Shown here: piece after piece, positions 44,691-53,528 of the stretch
How the letters are laid out: each line of letters begins with the position of its first letter
Position numbering within the stretch: position 1 is the first letter of the stretch
Assembly (NCBI RefSeq): GCF_014647375.1
Contig: NZ_BMPB01000007.1
Coordinates: 124,001 to 188,000 of the forward strand
DNA: 64,000 nt
Direction of reading: 5' to 3'
Source of the DNA: Parabacteroides faecis
Lineage (GTDB): Bacteria > Bacteroidota > Bacteroidia > Bacteroidales > Tannerellaceae
Notes under the pieces: generated by a model
What the model saw: only the letters and a program-made list of their open reading frames with translations
Databases searched by the model: none
Told to the model about the DNA's origin: nothing
Program-made: the position numbers and the translations under genes

Positions 44691-45704
44691 TTATAGAGTT
44701 GAAATTTTACAATGCAAAACCACTGTTTCCACTTTCTTCTTCTCTTTGGACTGCTCCTGATGGCTCTCTATTGATTTCAATAAAATCCTCACAGCATTCT
44801 CTCCAATTTCATCAATAGGCATGAATGCTATATTTATTTTAGGAGCCAGTGCCCGAAAAGAAGGAATACTATGGATACAAGCTAATTCATATTTTTTCAA
44901 ATCGATACCCTTGTCATAAAAATAGCGAAAAGCTTCAATAGCCAATATATGGGTCGAAAAGAAAAAGCCATCCACATCCGGTACATCATGAAATATCGTA
45001 TCTAATGTCTTATCGATGTTATGCTCATAATCTACAAAAGGAACTTCTCCATAGAGTTCGGGTTCGACAGGAAAATCCATCTCCATTAAAGCCCTGGCGT
45101 AGCCTTCCCGCCTCATATTCATTGTCCGCAGATAGGAGTTCGTTGTAATTATAGCTATTTTACGAGCACCGTCCACAATCATTTTCCGCACTAATTGATA
45201 ACTACTTTCCTCATTATCAATAATGACGTAATTTGTATCAATCTGTGGAAAATAACGGTCAAACAGAACTAACGGAAAAGATTCATCGACTAAAGTTTCT
45301 ATTTCACTTTTTGAAACTTTCGTCGGTGCCAATATAATACCATCCACCTGTTTAGCTTTAAAAAGACGGATCAGTTTATTTTCTTTTTCAATTTTAGATT
45401 CAGAGTTACCTATCATAACCGAATAGCCTTGCTCATCTGCTTCTTTTTCTATAACACAAGCTATTTTGGAATAAAAAGAGTCTGTAATATCAGGAATAAT
45501 CAAACCGATAGTTTTAGAATATCCTCTATGTAGACTTCTGGCTAACAAATTAGGTTGGTAATTCAATTCTTTAGCACACTGAAAAACTTTTTCTTGCGTG
45601 GCTAAACTTATACCCTTCTCATCACCCTTTCCAGAAAGAGTCCATGAAATCGTCGCTTTCGACAATTTCAATTTTTCTGCTATATCTTTAAGTGATGTTC
45701 TCAT
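44691..45704 (-). CDS. LacI-family transcriptional regulator
   Basis: A 337-residue repressor. The HTH and hinge region is LKDIAEKLKLSKATISWTLSGKG followed by YQPNLLARSLHRG (residues 5-61), and residues 62-337 are a periplasmic-binding-protein-like sugar sensor (TIGLIIPDITDSFYSKI, DGIILAPT, FPLVLFDRY). It lies just upstream of the GH78 operon in the same orientation. Copies of TTAATCGGTTAA at its own start and at GH78 and gmhA suggest autorepression and control of that operon, relieved by a sugar or sugar phosphate. LacI regulators are less common in PULs than hybrid two-component or SusR types. Confidence 0.92.
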   Translation of the reverse strand: MRTSLKDIAEKLKLSKATISWTLSGKGDEKGISLATQEKVFQCAKELNYQPNLLARSLHRGYSKTIGLIIPDITDSFYSKIACVIEKEADEQGYSVMIGNSESKIEKENKLIRLFKAKQVDGIILAPTKVSKSEIETLVDESFPLVLFDRYFPQIDTNYVIIDNEESSYQLVRKMIVDGARKIAIITTNSYLRTMNMRREGYARALMEMDFPVEPELYGEVPFVDYEHNIDKTLDTIFHDVPDVDGFFFSTHILAIEAFRYFYDKGIDLKKYELACIHSIPSFRALAPKINIAFMPIDEIGENAVRILLKSIESHQEQSKEKKKVETVVLHCKISTL

Positions 45705-45716
45705 GATACATACCGT

Positions 45717-45728
45717 TTAATCGGTTAA
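45717..45728. promoter_or_regulatory. Putative LacI-family operator at the lacI-type gene
   Basis: The third copy of TTAATCGGTTAA, 12 bases upstream of the regulator ATG and just downstream of its -7 box (45735-45742), over the expected transcription start. Confidence 0.72.
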
Positions 45729-45734
45729 GTGATG

Positions 45735-45742
45735 CAAATATA
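45735..45742 (-). promoter_or_regulatory. -7 box of the LacI-type gene
   Basis: The minus strand reads TATATTTG, an exact TAnnTTTG match. Transcription would begin near 45728, inside the operator-like motif. Confidence 0.62.
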
Positions 45743-45862
45743 TTAACTTGTTTCAAAAAACAAAGAATAGTGAAGTTAATTTTATTTAATCTGATTCATT
45801 TGTTTATAAGATAAGATTAATCCCATCTAAAAGGGCTCATAAATAAGCTCCATAAACAGAAG

Positions 45863-45897
45863 AAAAAAAGGTTCACATCTGAAAAGACATGAACCTT
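45863..45897 (-). terminator. Intrinsic terminator of the metal efflux operon
   Basis: On the minus strand AAGGTTCA (45890-45897) pairs with TGAACCTT (45868-45875), followed by a T run (45863-45869). It is about 24 bases after the TolC-type stop. Confidence 0.88.
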
Positions 45898-45920
45898 AAT
45901 CTTTTAACTCTAAAGGAAGA

Positions 45921-47102
45921 CTACAACTTATATTTATAAAGTTGTGACATCACCTTCTGATATTCATTCTGTAATTGCATATAATTCTGCATACTCTGAT
46001 ACAAAGTCGTTATATCGACAAAATATTCGATCATGCTAATCTGTCCGGTCTGGATTGCCTTGTTCAGCAAAGCCAAGCTATTCTGGCTCTTCAGTACCGT
46101 ATTGTATTCATCCATCGAAGTTCGCAAAGCAACCGACTGATTATACAACTGGTGCAATTCGCTTTCAATAGCGGTCGTTGTACTCTCCAACTGTAAATCT
46201 GTGTAAAGAGCCTGTGCCTTTGCCTGCTTAACATTGTTCCTGTTAGAGAACAAAGGGATGCTGACTCCCACCAGGAAACCGTTAAAGCGTTCGCCACCGG
46301 AAGCTGTATTCAGACGATAGCCCAACTCAAAACCCGGCAAGCCTTTCGACTTATTGACACTTATCTGGCGACGAGCTGTCACCTGTTCACTTTTCAATGT
46401 CAATAACTGTGGATTGGAAGTGACAGCTTCCTGACAGAGTTCTTCAAAAGAGAGAATGTCTTCAACCGGAGCATACGTCGTATCGTTAAACTCGATAGCG
46501 ATCCCGCCGTTCAATGTAGCCAACTCCTGCAATTTAGCGATACGGGCAGATTCATTCATACGGGCTTCCGTCTTTGCATTCAACAATTCCAGATTGATCT
46601 TGTTTGTCTCCAGAATATTGGCATCACCCGATTCCAACCGGGTAGCATACAAAGCGGCTAACTGTTCCGCGTTTTCCCGCCGCTGGTCCAACAATGCTTT
46701 TTGCTGATTCAGTAAAACCAGATCCAGACAGACTTCTTTAGCCTGCAGCAAAATCTGCTGACGGAATTCGGCCCCCTGACGATCGAAGCCGACAGCCTGC
46801 GACTTAATCAACTTACTCCGCTGAGCATACACGGTCGGGAAGTCGAATGATTGGGAAGCGACCAACTCTCCCTGCATCCCCATCCCCTCACGGTTACCGT
46901 ATTGATGTACATACGATACCGACGGGTCGGCCAGGTTATTATCCAGCTTTACCTCCAGTTTCTTGGAAGCTGTAAGCTGCTTATTCGCCTGCAATTCTTT
47001 ATTGTTGGCTTCGATACTGCGCAGAACCCCATCTATGGAATGTTGTCCGCTCGCAGAAAGTACGGTCGAAGCCAACAGAGTGATTACTATGAATTGTTTC
47101 AT
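45921..47102 (-). CDS. TolC-family outer membrane efflux protein (CusC/CzcC-like)
   Basis: A 393-residue exported protein (signal peptide MKQFIVITLLASTVLSASGQ) with long alpha-helical coiled segments of the outer membrane efflux family, e.g. residues 25-55, 110-180 and 290-370. It forms the outer membrane duct of the tripartite pump. Its ATG overlaps the RND pump stop (ATGA), so stoichiometry is coupled. At 393 residues it is shorter than E. coli TolC-type proteins but normal for Bacteroidetes CzcC-like ones. A terminator follows. Confidence 0.88.
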   Translation of the reverse strand: MKQFIVITLLASTVLSASGQHSIDGVLRSIEANNKELQANKQLTASKKLEVKLDNNLADPSVSYVHQYGNREGMGMQGELVASQSFDFPTVYAQRSKLIKSQAVGFDRQGAEFRQQILLQAKEVCLDLVLLNQQKALLDQRRENAEQLAALYATRLESGDANILETNKINLELLNAKTEARMNESARIAKLQELATLNGGIAIEFNDTTYAPVEDILSFEELCQEAVTSNPQLLTLKSEQVTARRQISVNKSKGLPGFELGYRLNTASGGERFNGFLVGVSIPLFSNRNNVKQAKAQALYTDLQLESTTTAIESELHQLYNQSVALRTSMDEYNTVLKSQNSLALLNKAIQTGQISMIEYFVDITTLYQSMQNYMQLQNEYQKVMSQLYKYKL

Positions 47103-50100
47103 TTCTCCTTATTCATTAAAAGATAGACAATAGGAATAATAAATCCGTTCAGGAAGGTAGACGTCAGCAACCCTCCCAGGATCACAGTGGCCATCGGGCT
47201 TTGTATTTCGTTACCCGGCAGATCTCCGTTCAATGCCAGCGGGATCAAAGCCAGCGCAGAACTCAAGGCTGTCATCAGGATCGGATTCAAACGATCCAGC
47301 GAACCGTGTATCACTGCATCATATACAGAAAAACCTTCACTGCGCAACTGAGTATAGTGGCTGATCAGCAACATACCGTTTCGGGTAGCAATACCGAACA
47401 GGGAGATAAAACCGATAATAGCCGGAATACTGATCTCACCGGATGTCATCCACAAGATCAGCACACCACCGATCAACGCTAACGGCAGGTTCAACAGGAT
47501 CACACCGCTCTCCTTCGCATTCTTGAATTCATTATAAAGCAACAGGAAGATTACCAGTAAAGACATCAAAGATGTCAATAACAAAGTCCGGCTGGCAGCC
47601 TGTTCGCTTTCGAACTGTCCGCCGTATTCGATATGATAACCTTCGGGCAACTGGATAGAATTCCCGATCTTGTTCTGGATATCATTTACGACACTACGCA
47701 GGTCACGTTCGGATACGTTTGCACTGATGACCAGCTTACGTTGTACATTCTCGCGGTTGATCGTATTCGGACCCGTTACGGAACGGACTTCGGCAATATA
47801 ACTCAACGGTATCTTCTTCCCTCCGGCATCGATCATCAGATTACGAATATCCTCCATAGTTGCACGGCTTTCGTCGGAAGTCTTTACGGTCAGGTCGAAT
47901 GTCTTTCCGTCATCATATACCTGACTGACTACTTCACCTCCTAACATGACATTAATATACTCTTCAAACTCCGGCAGAGGTATTCCATATTTAGCCATAA
48001 GTTCCCGTTTGGGAGTAATGGTCAGCTGTGGACGTTCGATCTGCTGCTCCACCTTCAAATCGACCAGGCCCGGAATACTCTGGATAGAGTTTTTGATATC
48101 ATTACCGATCGTAAACAAACGGTTCAAATCGGTTCCGAACAGTTTGATCGCAATATTGGCCTCCGTTCCCGAAAGCATCGCATCGATACGGTGGGAAATA
48201 GGCTGGCCGATTTCGATATTGGCTCCGCTGATGGTTGACAGCTTCTTGCGTACATCGTTCATAACTGTTTCCCTGCTGCGATCTTTCAAGACGAACGGAG
48301 CTTCTATTTCCGATACGTTTACACCCAGGGCATGTTCATCCAGTTCGGCACGTCCTGTCTTACGAGCCACAGTCTGGATCTCCGGAACCTGCATCAACAA
48401 TTCTTCCGCACGGTGTCCCATCTTATCAGACTCATCCAATGAAATCCCAGGTAAGGAACTTACATTGATAGTGAAAGATCCTTCATTGAAAGGAGGAAGG
48501 AAACTACGTCCCAACGTAAAAAATATTCCCAACGATACGACAAACAATCCTACCGTACAACCCAACACGATCGATTTATGTGCCAAAGCCACCTTCAACG
48601 CTGCGCCATACACCTTTTTCAGCTTATTGGCAACCCACGATTCTTTATCTATTCTCTTATCGGTTGCTTTACGGTTCAGCAAATAACTACACAAAACCGG
48701 TGTCAAAGTAAGTGCCACAACTGTAGAAGCGAACAAAGCGACAATAAATGCAATTCCCAGCGGAACCAGCATACGCCCTTCCATCCCATGAAGGAAAAAC
48801 AAAGGCACAAAACTCACCACAATGATCAACGTCGAGTTCAGGATCGGCATACGCACTTCACGAGAAGCATCATATACAACATCCAGGATCGAACGCCTGT
48901 CGTCGGGAGGCAACATCCGGTTTTCACGTATCCGCTTATATACATTCTCGACATCGACAATGGCATCATCAACCAACGATCCGATAGCAATCGCCATACC
49001 TCCCAGCGACATCGTATTAATGGTCAGCCCCATATAATGCAAAACCAGGATAGAGACCAGCAATGACAAAGGCAACGCCACCAATGAGATCACCGTTGTG
49101 CGGATATTCATCAGGAAAAGGAAGAGCACAATCACAACGAAGATACTTCCTTCAAACAAACTATTCTTTACATTATTAATAGAACTGTCGATGAAACGGC
49201 TCTGACGGAAAATATCGGTAGATATATTTACATCGGCAGGCAAGCTCTTTTGAAGGTCAGCCACAATTTCATCCAGTTTATTTGTCAGGTCGATCGTACT
49301 GGTATTCGGCTGCTTGGTAACCGTGATAAGGACAGCATGTTTGCCCCGTTCGGATGCCGTACCCAATTTAGGACTTTTGCTTCCTACTTTCACCGTAGCC
49401 ACATTCTCCAGCAGAACAGGAAAACCGTCCACAGTCTTGATCACACCTTTTGCCAGTTCTTCCGCTTTCGGAGTAGAAAGGACACCACGAATGATATACT
49501 CATTGTCGTATTCGTACAAGACACCACCATTTGCATTACGGTTCATGTTACGGCAAACCGTCAGCACCTCATTCAACCCTACTCCATAATGTTTCATGCG
49601 GGCAGGATCGAGTAAGATCTGATATTCTTTGATATCTCCCCCAATTACGGCTACCTGTGCCACACCTCCGGTAGATAATAAACGCGGGCGGATTGTCCAG
49701 TCGGCTATCGTACGCAGGTCCATCTGTGTCGTCGGGAGAGTACCTTCACCTGAGGCTTTTGTTTCGTCTGTCGTCAGCCCGATGATCATCATTTCACCCA
49801 GGATAGAAGACTGCGGCCCCAACGTCGGTTTCCCTACATTCTCGGGAAGACTTTCACTTACAACCGCCAGTTTCTCGGAAACGATCTGACGGGCACGGTA
49901 AATATCCGTTCCCCAGTCGAACTCCACCCATACAACCGAAAATCCGGTGGTAGAAGAAGAACGTACACGGCGTACATCCATCGCTCCGTTTACAGCCGTT
50001 TCGACCGGGAAAGTAACCAGACGTTCCACTTCTTCAGGAGCCATCCCGTTTGCTTCGGTCATGATAACCACGGTCGGAGCATTCAGGTCGGGGAACACGT

Positions 50101-50209
50101 CTACATCCGTATGAAAGGCTGTATAAGTTCCCGCTATCATCAGCAGCAATGCACAGATCAGGACTACCAATCTGTTATGCAGCGAGTAATATATTATCTG
50201 ATTCAACAT
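47099..50209 (-). CDS. Heavy-metal RND efflux pump (CusA/CzcA family)
   Basis: A 1036-residue inner membrane proton-driven transporter with the HME-RND layout: helix 1 at 13-33, a large periplasmic loop, helices near 340-550, a second loop and helices near 865-1030. Signature blocks are TDVDVFPDLNAPTVVIMTEANGMAPEEVE, the acidic helix-4 motif GSLVDDAIVDVENVYKR (about 405-420) and the C-terminal HGSLDRLNPILMTALSSALALIPLA. It should export metal cations from periplasm or cytoplasm. The helix-4 motif does not let me choose between Cu/Ag and Zn/Co/Ni. The adaptor's His-rich tail and the small His/Cys protein upstream fit copper or zinc. Confidence 0.93.
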   Translation of the reverse strand: MLNQIIYYSLHNRLVVLICALLLMIAGTYTAFHTDVDVFPDLNAPTVVIMTEANGMAPEEVERLVTFPVETAVNGAMDVRRVRSSSTTGFSVVWVEFDWGTDIYRARQIVSEKLAVVSESLPENVGKPTLGPQSSILGEMMIIGLTTDETKASGEGTLPTTQMDLRTIADWTIRPRLLSTGGVAQVAVIGGDIKEYQILLDPARMKHYGVGLNEVLTVCRNMNRNANGGVLYEYDNEYIIRGVLSTPKAEELAKGVIKTVDGFPVLLENVATVKVGSKSPKLGTASERGKHAVLITVTKQPNTSTIDLTNKLDEIVADLQKSLPADVNISTDIFRQSRFIDSSINNVKNSLFEGSIFVVIVLFLFLMNIRTTVISLVALPLSLLVSILVLHYMGLTINTMSLGGMAIAIGSLVDDAIVDVENVYKRIRENRMLPPDDRRSILDVVYDASREVRMPILNSTLIIVVSFVPLFFLHGMEGRMLVPLGIAFIVALFASTVVALTLTPVLCSYLLNRKATDKRIDKESWVANKLKKVYGAALKVALAHKSIVLGCTVGLFVVSLGIFFTLGRSFLPPFNEGSFTINVSSLPGISLDESDKMGHRAEELLMQVPEIQTVARKTGRAELDEHALGVNVSEIEAPFVLKDRSRETVMNDVRKKLSTISGANIEIGQPISHRIDAMLSGTEANIAIKLFGTDLNRLFTIGNDIKNSIQSIPGLVDLKVEQQIERPQLTITPKRELMAKYGIPLPEFEEYINVMLGGEVVSQVYDDGKTFDLTVKTSDESRATMEDIRNLMIDAGGKKIPLSYIAEVRSVTGPNTINRENVQRKLVISANVSERDLRSVVNDIQNKIGNSIQLPEGYHIEYGGQFESEQAASRTLLLTSLMSLLVIFLLLYNEFKNAKESGVILLNLPLALIGGVLILWMTSGEISIPAIIGFISLFGIATRNGMLLISHYTQLRSEGFSVYDAVIHGSLDRLNPILMTALSSALALIPLALNGDLPGNEIQSPMATVILGGLLTSTFLNGFIIPIVYLLMNKEK

Positions 50210-50224
50210 ATTCTGCTCCTCCCA

Positions 50225-51463
50225 TTAATGATTGTGAGTATGAGCCGGAATAGCATTAGAAGCAGAGGCGAGTTTAATCTGATAAGCGCCTTGTGTTACG
50301 ACCACGTCACCCGGTTTCAAGCCGGATAATATCTGTACTTCAGAACCATTATTCGCTCCCAGTTTTACTTCCTGCTTTTTATAACCTTCTTCATCGAGAC
50401 GGATAAATACAGAATAAATTCCTTGTTCTTCTATCAGGGAGGAAACAGGGACACTCAACACCTCCTGCATCGGAGTAGCAAGCAGATAAATCTCGACGAA
50501 AGAACCGGGAATAACGGCCCCTTTATTGTCAAACTCAAAAGTAACAGGAATATAGAATGAATTGGCATCCGATGCTTTTCCATACGAAAGCAGCCGTCCG
50601 TGAAGCTCGGAAAGCTTATATACCTGCTCATCATAAGGAGTACGGAAATTAGCAGACTGAACAGCCGGAAGATATTGATAATACTTTTCCGAAACCTCGG
50701 CACGAAGCACCAGACGGCTATTCTGAGAGATAGTTGCCAGCGGTTGCCCCACTGTCACATAGTCCCCTTCTTTTACCTGAAGATTCTTCAAATATCCGTT
50801 CATCGGAGATACCACCGACACGCCATTCTCTGTCTGCTTACCGGCAACAGCATCATAAGCAGCCTTTGCGTTTTCATAATTCAAACGTGCCTGTTCAAAA
50901 TCTTTAGCCGAAACAATCTTATCTCCTACCAACTGCTGCATACGCTCATATTCTTTCCTGGCTGTTTCGTATGCATATTTGGCACGGGCAGCTACATTCC
51001 CTTCCGACAGGGAGCTGGAAGCCAGGCTCAGGATCGCCTGCCCTTTCTTTACCGGAGTACCGTCAACAAATGATAAACGACCGAATGTCACAATACCGGG
51101 AACAGTCGCAACCACCGTTGTTTCATCCCCCTGTGCTGCCAATACGCTTCCACTGGTTTTTATAACATCCGTAAAAGAAGCCGGTTCCATCACTTTTGTC
51201 TGCAACCCGACAGCTTTCGCCAATTCTTCTTTAAAAATGATTTCGTTGGAATGTGCACCTGCTGCAGCTTCGTTCCCATGATCATGGCCTTCATGCTCGT
51301 CTCCCTCGTGTTCGTGATCATGACCTTCATGTTCGTGATCGTGTCCTTCTTCATGTTCATGTGCTTCATGATCATGGTTATGCTCTTCAGGCTTAGCAGC
51401 TCCGCCACTACAGCTTGCGAATATGTAGGTACATAAAACCCACAATAAATATATCTTTCTCAT
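50225..51463 (-). CDS. RND periplasmic adaptor with His-rich metal-binding N-terminus (CusB-like)
   Basis: A 412-residue lipoprotein (signal ends in YIFASCSGG). Residues 22-70 are a His/Glu/Asp-rich stretch made of repeated HDHE-type words, a likely flexible metal-binding tether. After it come the beta-barrel, the lipoyl halves (ILSLASSSLSEGNV and SPMNGYLKNLQVKEGDYVTVGQPLATI) around an alpha-hairpin (about 165-210), and the membrane-proximal domain. It links the RND pump to the TolC-type protein. The gene is 15 bases before the pump gene. Confidence 0.92.
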   Translation of the reverse strand: MRKIYLLWVLCTYIFASCSGGAAKPEEHNHDHEAHEHEEGHDHEHEGHDHEHEGDEHEGHDHGNEAAAGAHSNEIIFKEELAKAVGLQTKVMEPASFTDVIKTSGSVLAAQGDETTVVATVPGIVTFGRLSFVDGTPVKKGQAILSLASSSLSEGNVAARAKYAYETARKEYERMQQLVGDKIVSAKDFEQARLNYENAKAAYDAVAGKQTENGVSVVSPMNGYLKNLQVKEGDYVTVGQPLATISQNSRLVLRAEVSEKYYQYLPAVQSANFRTPYDEQVYKLSELHGRLLSYGKASDANSFYIPVTFEFDNKGAVIPGSFVEIYLLATPMQEVLSVPVSSLIEEQGIYSVFIRLDEEGYKKQEVKLGANNGSEVQILSGLKPGDVVVTQGAYQIKLASASNAIPAHTHNH

Positions 51464-51556
51464 TGTATTATAATATGTTATAAATGCAAATAAAATAGTT
51501 CGGCGTCTTGCTTAAAACACCGGAATGCGAATAAGGTTCGCTCCTATCAGAAACAA

Positions 51557-51946
51557 TTATAACACAGGAGGGGCACGCAGTCCGCCGGAGCACGTGATCC
51601 AGGTATCGTGCAGAGACTCAATATAAAAGGCTCGTTCACGATCGAACGTTTGTCCGTACAACAACGGAACAGGAGGGTTAATATAATCAAATAAAACTTG
51701 CAAAGGGAAAAGTAAGTGACTTACATCACCATCTGTCACATGTGACAAAAGAGATATAAAAAGGGCCAGATTATGCCCGTTGCATCCGCAATCGTGGGAA
51801 GACGAACTTTTATGGTTATGTTCAGTCAACGATTTGAAACAAGGCATACCGTTACTGTGATGATGATGTGGCACCACAACCGAAAGCAGCATGATGATAC
51901 TTGCCACCAGCATTATGTAACGGATTATATATTTCTTCGCTCTCAT
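51557..51946 (-). CDS. Small membrane-anchored His/Cys-rich protein, first gene of the metal efflux operon
   Basis: A 129-residue protein I cannot name with certainty. Residues 8-24 form one hydrophobic segment (signal or anchor), followed directly by PHHHHSNGMPCF and then HNHKSSSSHDCGCNGHN (about 43-59): a dense set of His and Cys residues suited to bind soft or borderline metals. The remainder is without recognisable domains. It has an excellent promoter of its own (51958-51988) and is 93 bases before the adaptor gene, so it is probably a periplasmic metal chaperone or sensor co-expressed with the pump. Confidence 0.75.
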   Translation of the reverse strand: MRAKKYIIRYIMLVASIIMLLSVVVPHHHHSNGMPCFKSLTEHNHKSSSSHDCGCNGHNLALFISLLSHVTDGDVSHLLFPLQVLFDYINPPVPLLYGQTFDRERAFYIESLHDTWITCSGGLRAPPVL

Positions 51947-51957
51947 GATTTATGTTG

Positions 51958-51988
51958 CAAAAGTAAAAAGTTTATTTTGCAACTCAAA
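51958..51988 (-). promoter_or_regulatory. Complete Bacteroidetes promoter of the metal efflux operon
   Basis: The minus strand has TTTG (51985-51988), 19 bases, then TACTTTTG (51958-51965): both -33 and -7 elements match consensus with ideal spacing. It is 12 bases before the ATG of the His/Cys-rich protein. Confidence 0.82.
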
Positions 51989-52008
51989 GGCAAACAGCAG
52001 ATATATAG

Positions 52009-52092
52009 AAAAAAAAGACCGGCCGAGAGTCACCTCCCAGCCGGACAGTTGTTCATGGTATTAGCATTAGTGGTCTACTCATTCTGATTATA
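52009..52092 (-). ncRNA. Possible small RNA or leader with intrinsic terminator
   Basis: The gap 51947-52474 has no full gene. On the minus strand, bases 52019-52029 and 52034-52044 form an 11-bp GC-rich stem with a GTGA-type loop, followed by eight T (52009-52016), a strong terminator with no annotated gene upstream of it. TTGACC (52111-52116) and TATAAT (52087-52092) lie upstream, 18 apart, a sigma70-type arrangement unusual in this phylum. A nine-codon frame (52053-52082) lies between. It could be an sRNA of about 70 nt or a leader attenuator for the metal operon. Confidence 0.45.
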
Positions 52093-52290
52093 CAAGCAAA
52101 TGTTTGGTTAGGTCAATAATTTATAAACAAAAAATCTAAGACTAAAATAAAATAAAGTTCATCCATTCTAATGCTATTTCAATTAACATCACTTAGTATT
52201 AATATTAAACTGCAATAACTATTCGTTCAAACCATCATTGCCGTCTCTCTTAATTGAGATATGCGAATTTACGAAGCAAATACGGGAGTT

Positions 52291-52385
52291 CTATTTCGCA
52301 AATAAGGTATTTTGAGATGCGTCTATTTCTCATTCAAGTATTTACCGACTCGTCTTTTTCGAAAATAAGTAACATGGAGACACTT
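52291..52385. repeat. Imperfect 31-32-bp direct repeats upstream of an HTH-like gene
   Basis: CTATTTCGCAAATAAG (52291), CTATTTCTCATTCAAG (52323) and CTTTTTCGAAAATAAG (52354) are spaced 32 and 31 bases apart, each preceded by T or GT. They lie 90-180 bases before the gene at 52475 and could be binding sites, for instance for its own product. Confidence 0.5.
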
Positions 52386-52474
52386 TAACGTCTATTGTTG
52401 CGTTTTCCGAAACAATACGCATTGTTTATTGTTTAATAATTGAACATATATATTATTTAAAAGGGAGAATTGGA

Positions 52475-53437
52475 ATGAATACAGATGTATTAAATACAAA
52501 TCTGATCGAGGTAATGAAAGATAAAATTCCGGATGGGGTCAACTTAGCGAACACCCTGATGGATATTCTTTATATAGGAAAAGAAGCCGTATACAGAAGA
52601 TTACGCGGCGAAGTCCCTTTCACCCTCAATGAAGCTTCTATAATTTCAAAGAAATTGGGAGTTTCCCTGGATCAGATCGTGGGTATAAGCTATACCAATA
52701 ACGCAATGTTCGACCTGAATCTTTTACATTATTCAGATCCTATCAAAACGTATTACGCGATTCTTGACCACTACGTTGAATTATTTGAATCCTTACGGGA
52801 TGATCCGACCTCGGAACTTAGTACGGCTTCAAATATGATCCCCCAGACTTATTACCTGAAATACGATAATTTGTCCAGGTTCCGGCTATTCAAATGGATG
52901 TACCAGAATGAAAAGGTAAATTGTGTAAAGAACTTTTCAGAACTGAATATATCCGATGATCTTAAGCGTGCCCAAAAGGCATTTGTCGAAGCTAGTTCAT
53001 ATATACAAACAACACATTATATATGGGATAGCATGATGTTTAACTATCTGGTGAACGATATAAAATATTTCGCCAGTATTCATTTAATTACAGAAGAAGA
53101 AGTCACTAAATTACAAGAAGAACTCCTCAAGCTATTAGACGATTTGGAAACTATTGCTTCCAAAGGCAAATTTGATACAGGTAAAGATATACATATATAT
53201 ATATCTAACATCAATTTTGAAGCTACATACAGCTATGTGGAAACATCGAGCCTGCAATTAAGCCTGATCCGGATTTTTTCAATCAACTCGATCACTTCGA
53301 GGGATAAAGAGATGTGCAAAAATATGAAGGAATGGATTCAGTCCTTACGTAAATTCTCCACGATGATATCCGAAAGCGGCGAAATGCAACGGATACAGTT
53401 CTTCAAGAAACAACGGGAGATTGTAGAGAATATGTAA
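52475..53437 (+). CDS. Putative XRE-like DNA-binding regulator of unknown role
   Basis: A 320-residue protein without a name I can defend. Residues 15-75 look like a helix-turn-helix of the Cro/XRE type: NTLMDILYIGKEAVYRRLRGEVPFTLNEASIISKKLGVSLDQI. The remaining 240 residues are predicted mostly alpha-helical and soluble, with no enzyme motif (YYAILDHYVELFESL, KRAQKAFVEASSYI, LQEELLKLLDDLETI). This layout is common in Bacteroidales single-component regulators. The gene is isolated, with a repeat-rich leader upstream and a bidirectional terminator downstream. Confidence 0.7.
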   Translation: MNTDVLNTNLIEVMKDKIPDGVNLANTLMDILYIGKEAVYRRLRGEVPFTLNEASIISKKLGVSLDQIVGISYTNNAMFDLNLLHYSDPIKTYYAILDHYVELFESLRDDPTSELSTASNMIPQTYYLKYDNLSRFRLFKWMYQNEKVNCVKNFSELNISDDLKRAQKAFVEASSYIQTTHYIWDSMMFNYLVNDIKYFASIHLITEEEVTKLQEELLKLLDDLETIASKGKFDTGKDIHIYISNINFEATYSYVETSSLQLSLIRIFSINSITSRDKEMCKNMKEWIQSLRKFSTMISESGEMQRIQFFKKQREIVENM

Positions 53438-53468
53438 AAAGGCATGAGTTTTTATGTTACTATAATTG

Positions 53469-53507
53469 AAAAAGGACGGTTATCTTCTATAGATTTCCGT
53501 CCTTTTC
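53469..53507. terminator. Bidirectional intrinsic terminator
   Basis: AAAAGGACGG (53470-53479) pairs with CCGTCCTTTT (53497-53506), with A-rich sequence on the left and T-rich on the right. It serves the HTH-like gene on the plus strand and thi4 on the minus strand. Confidence 0.88.
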
Positions 53508-53528
53508 ATATGATATCATTATCTGATC

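Noticed and set aside
47946-48686. Plus-strand frame of 246 codons opposite the RND pump
   Set aside because: Ser/Ile-rich shadow frame without start signals; the pump frame is unmistakable.
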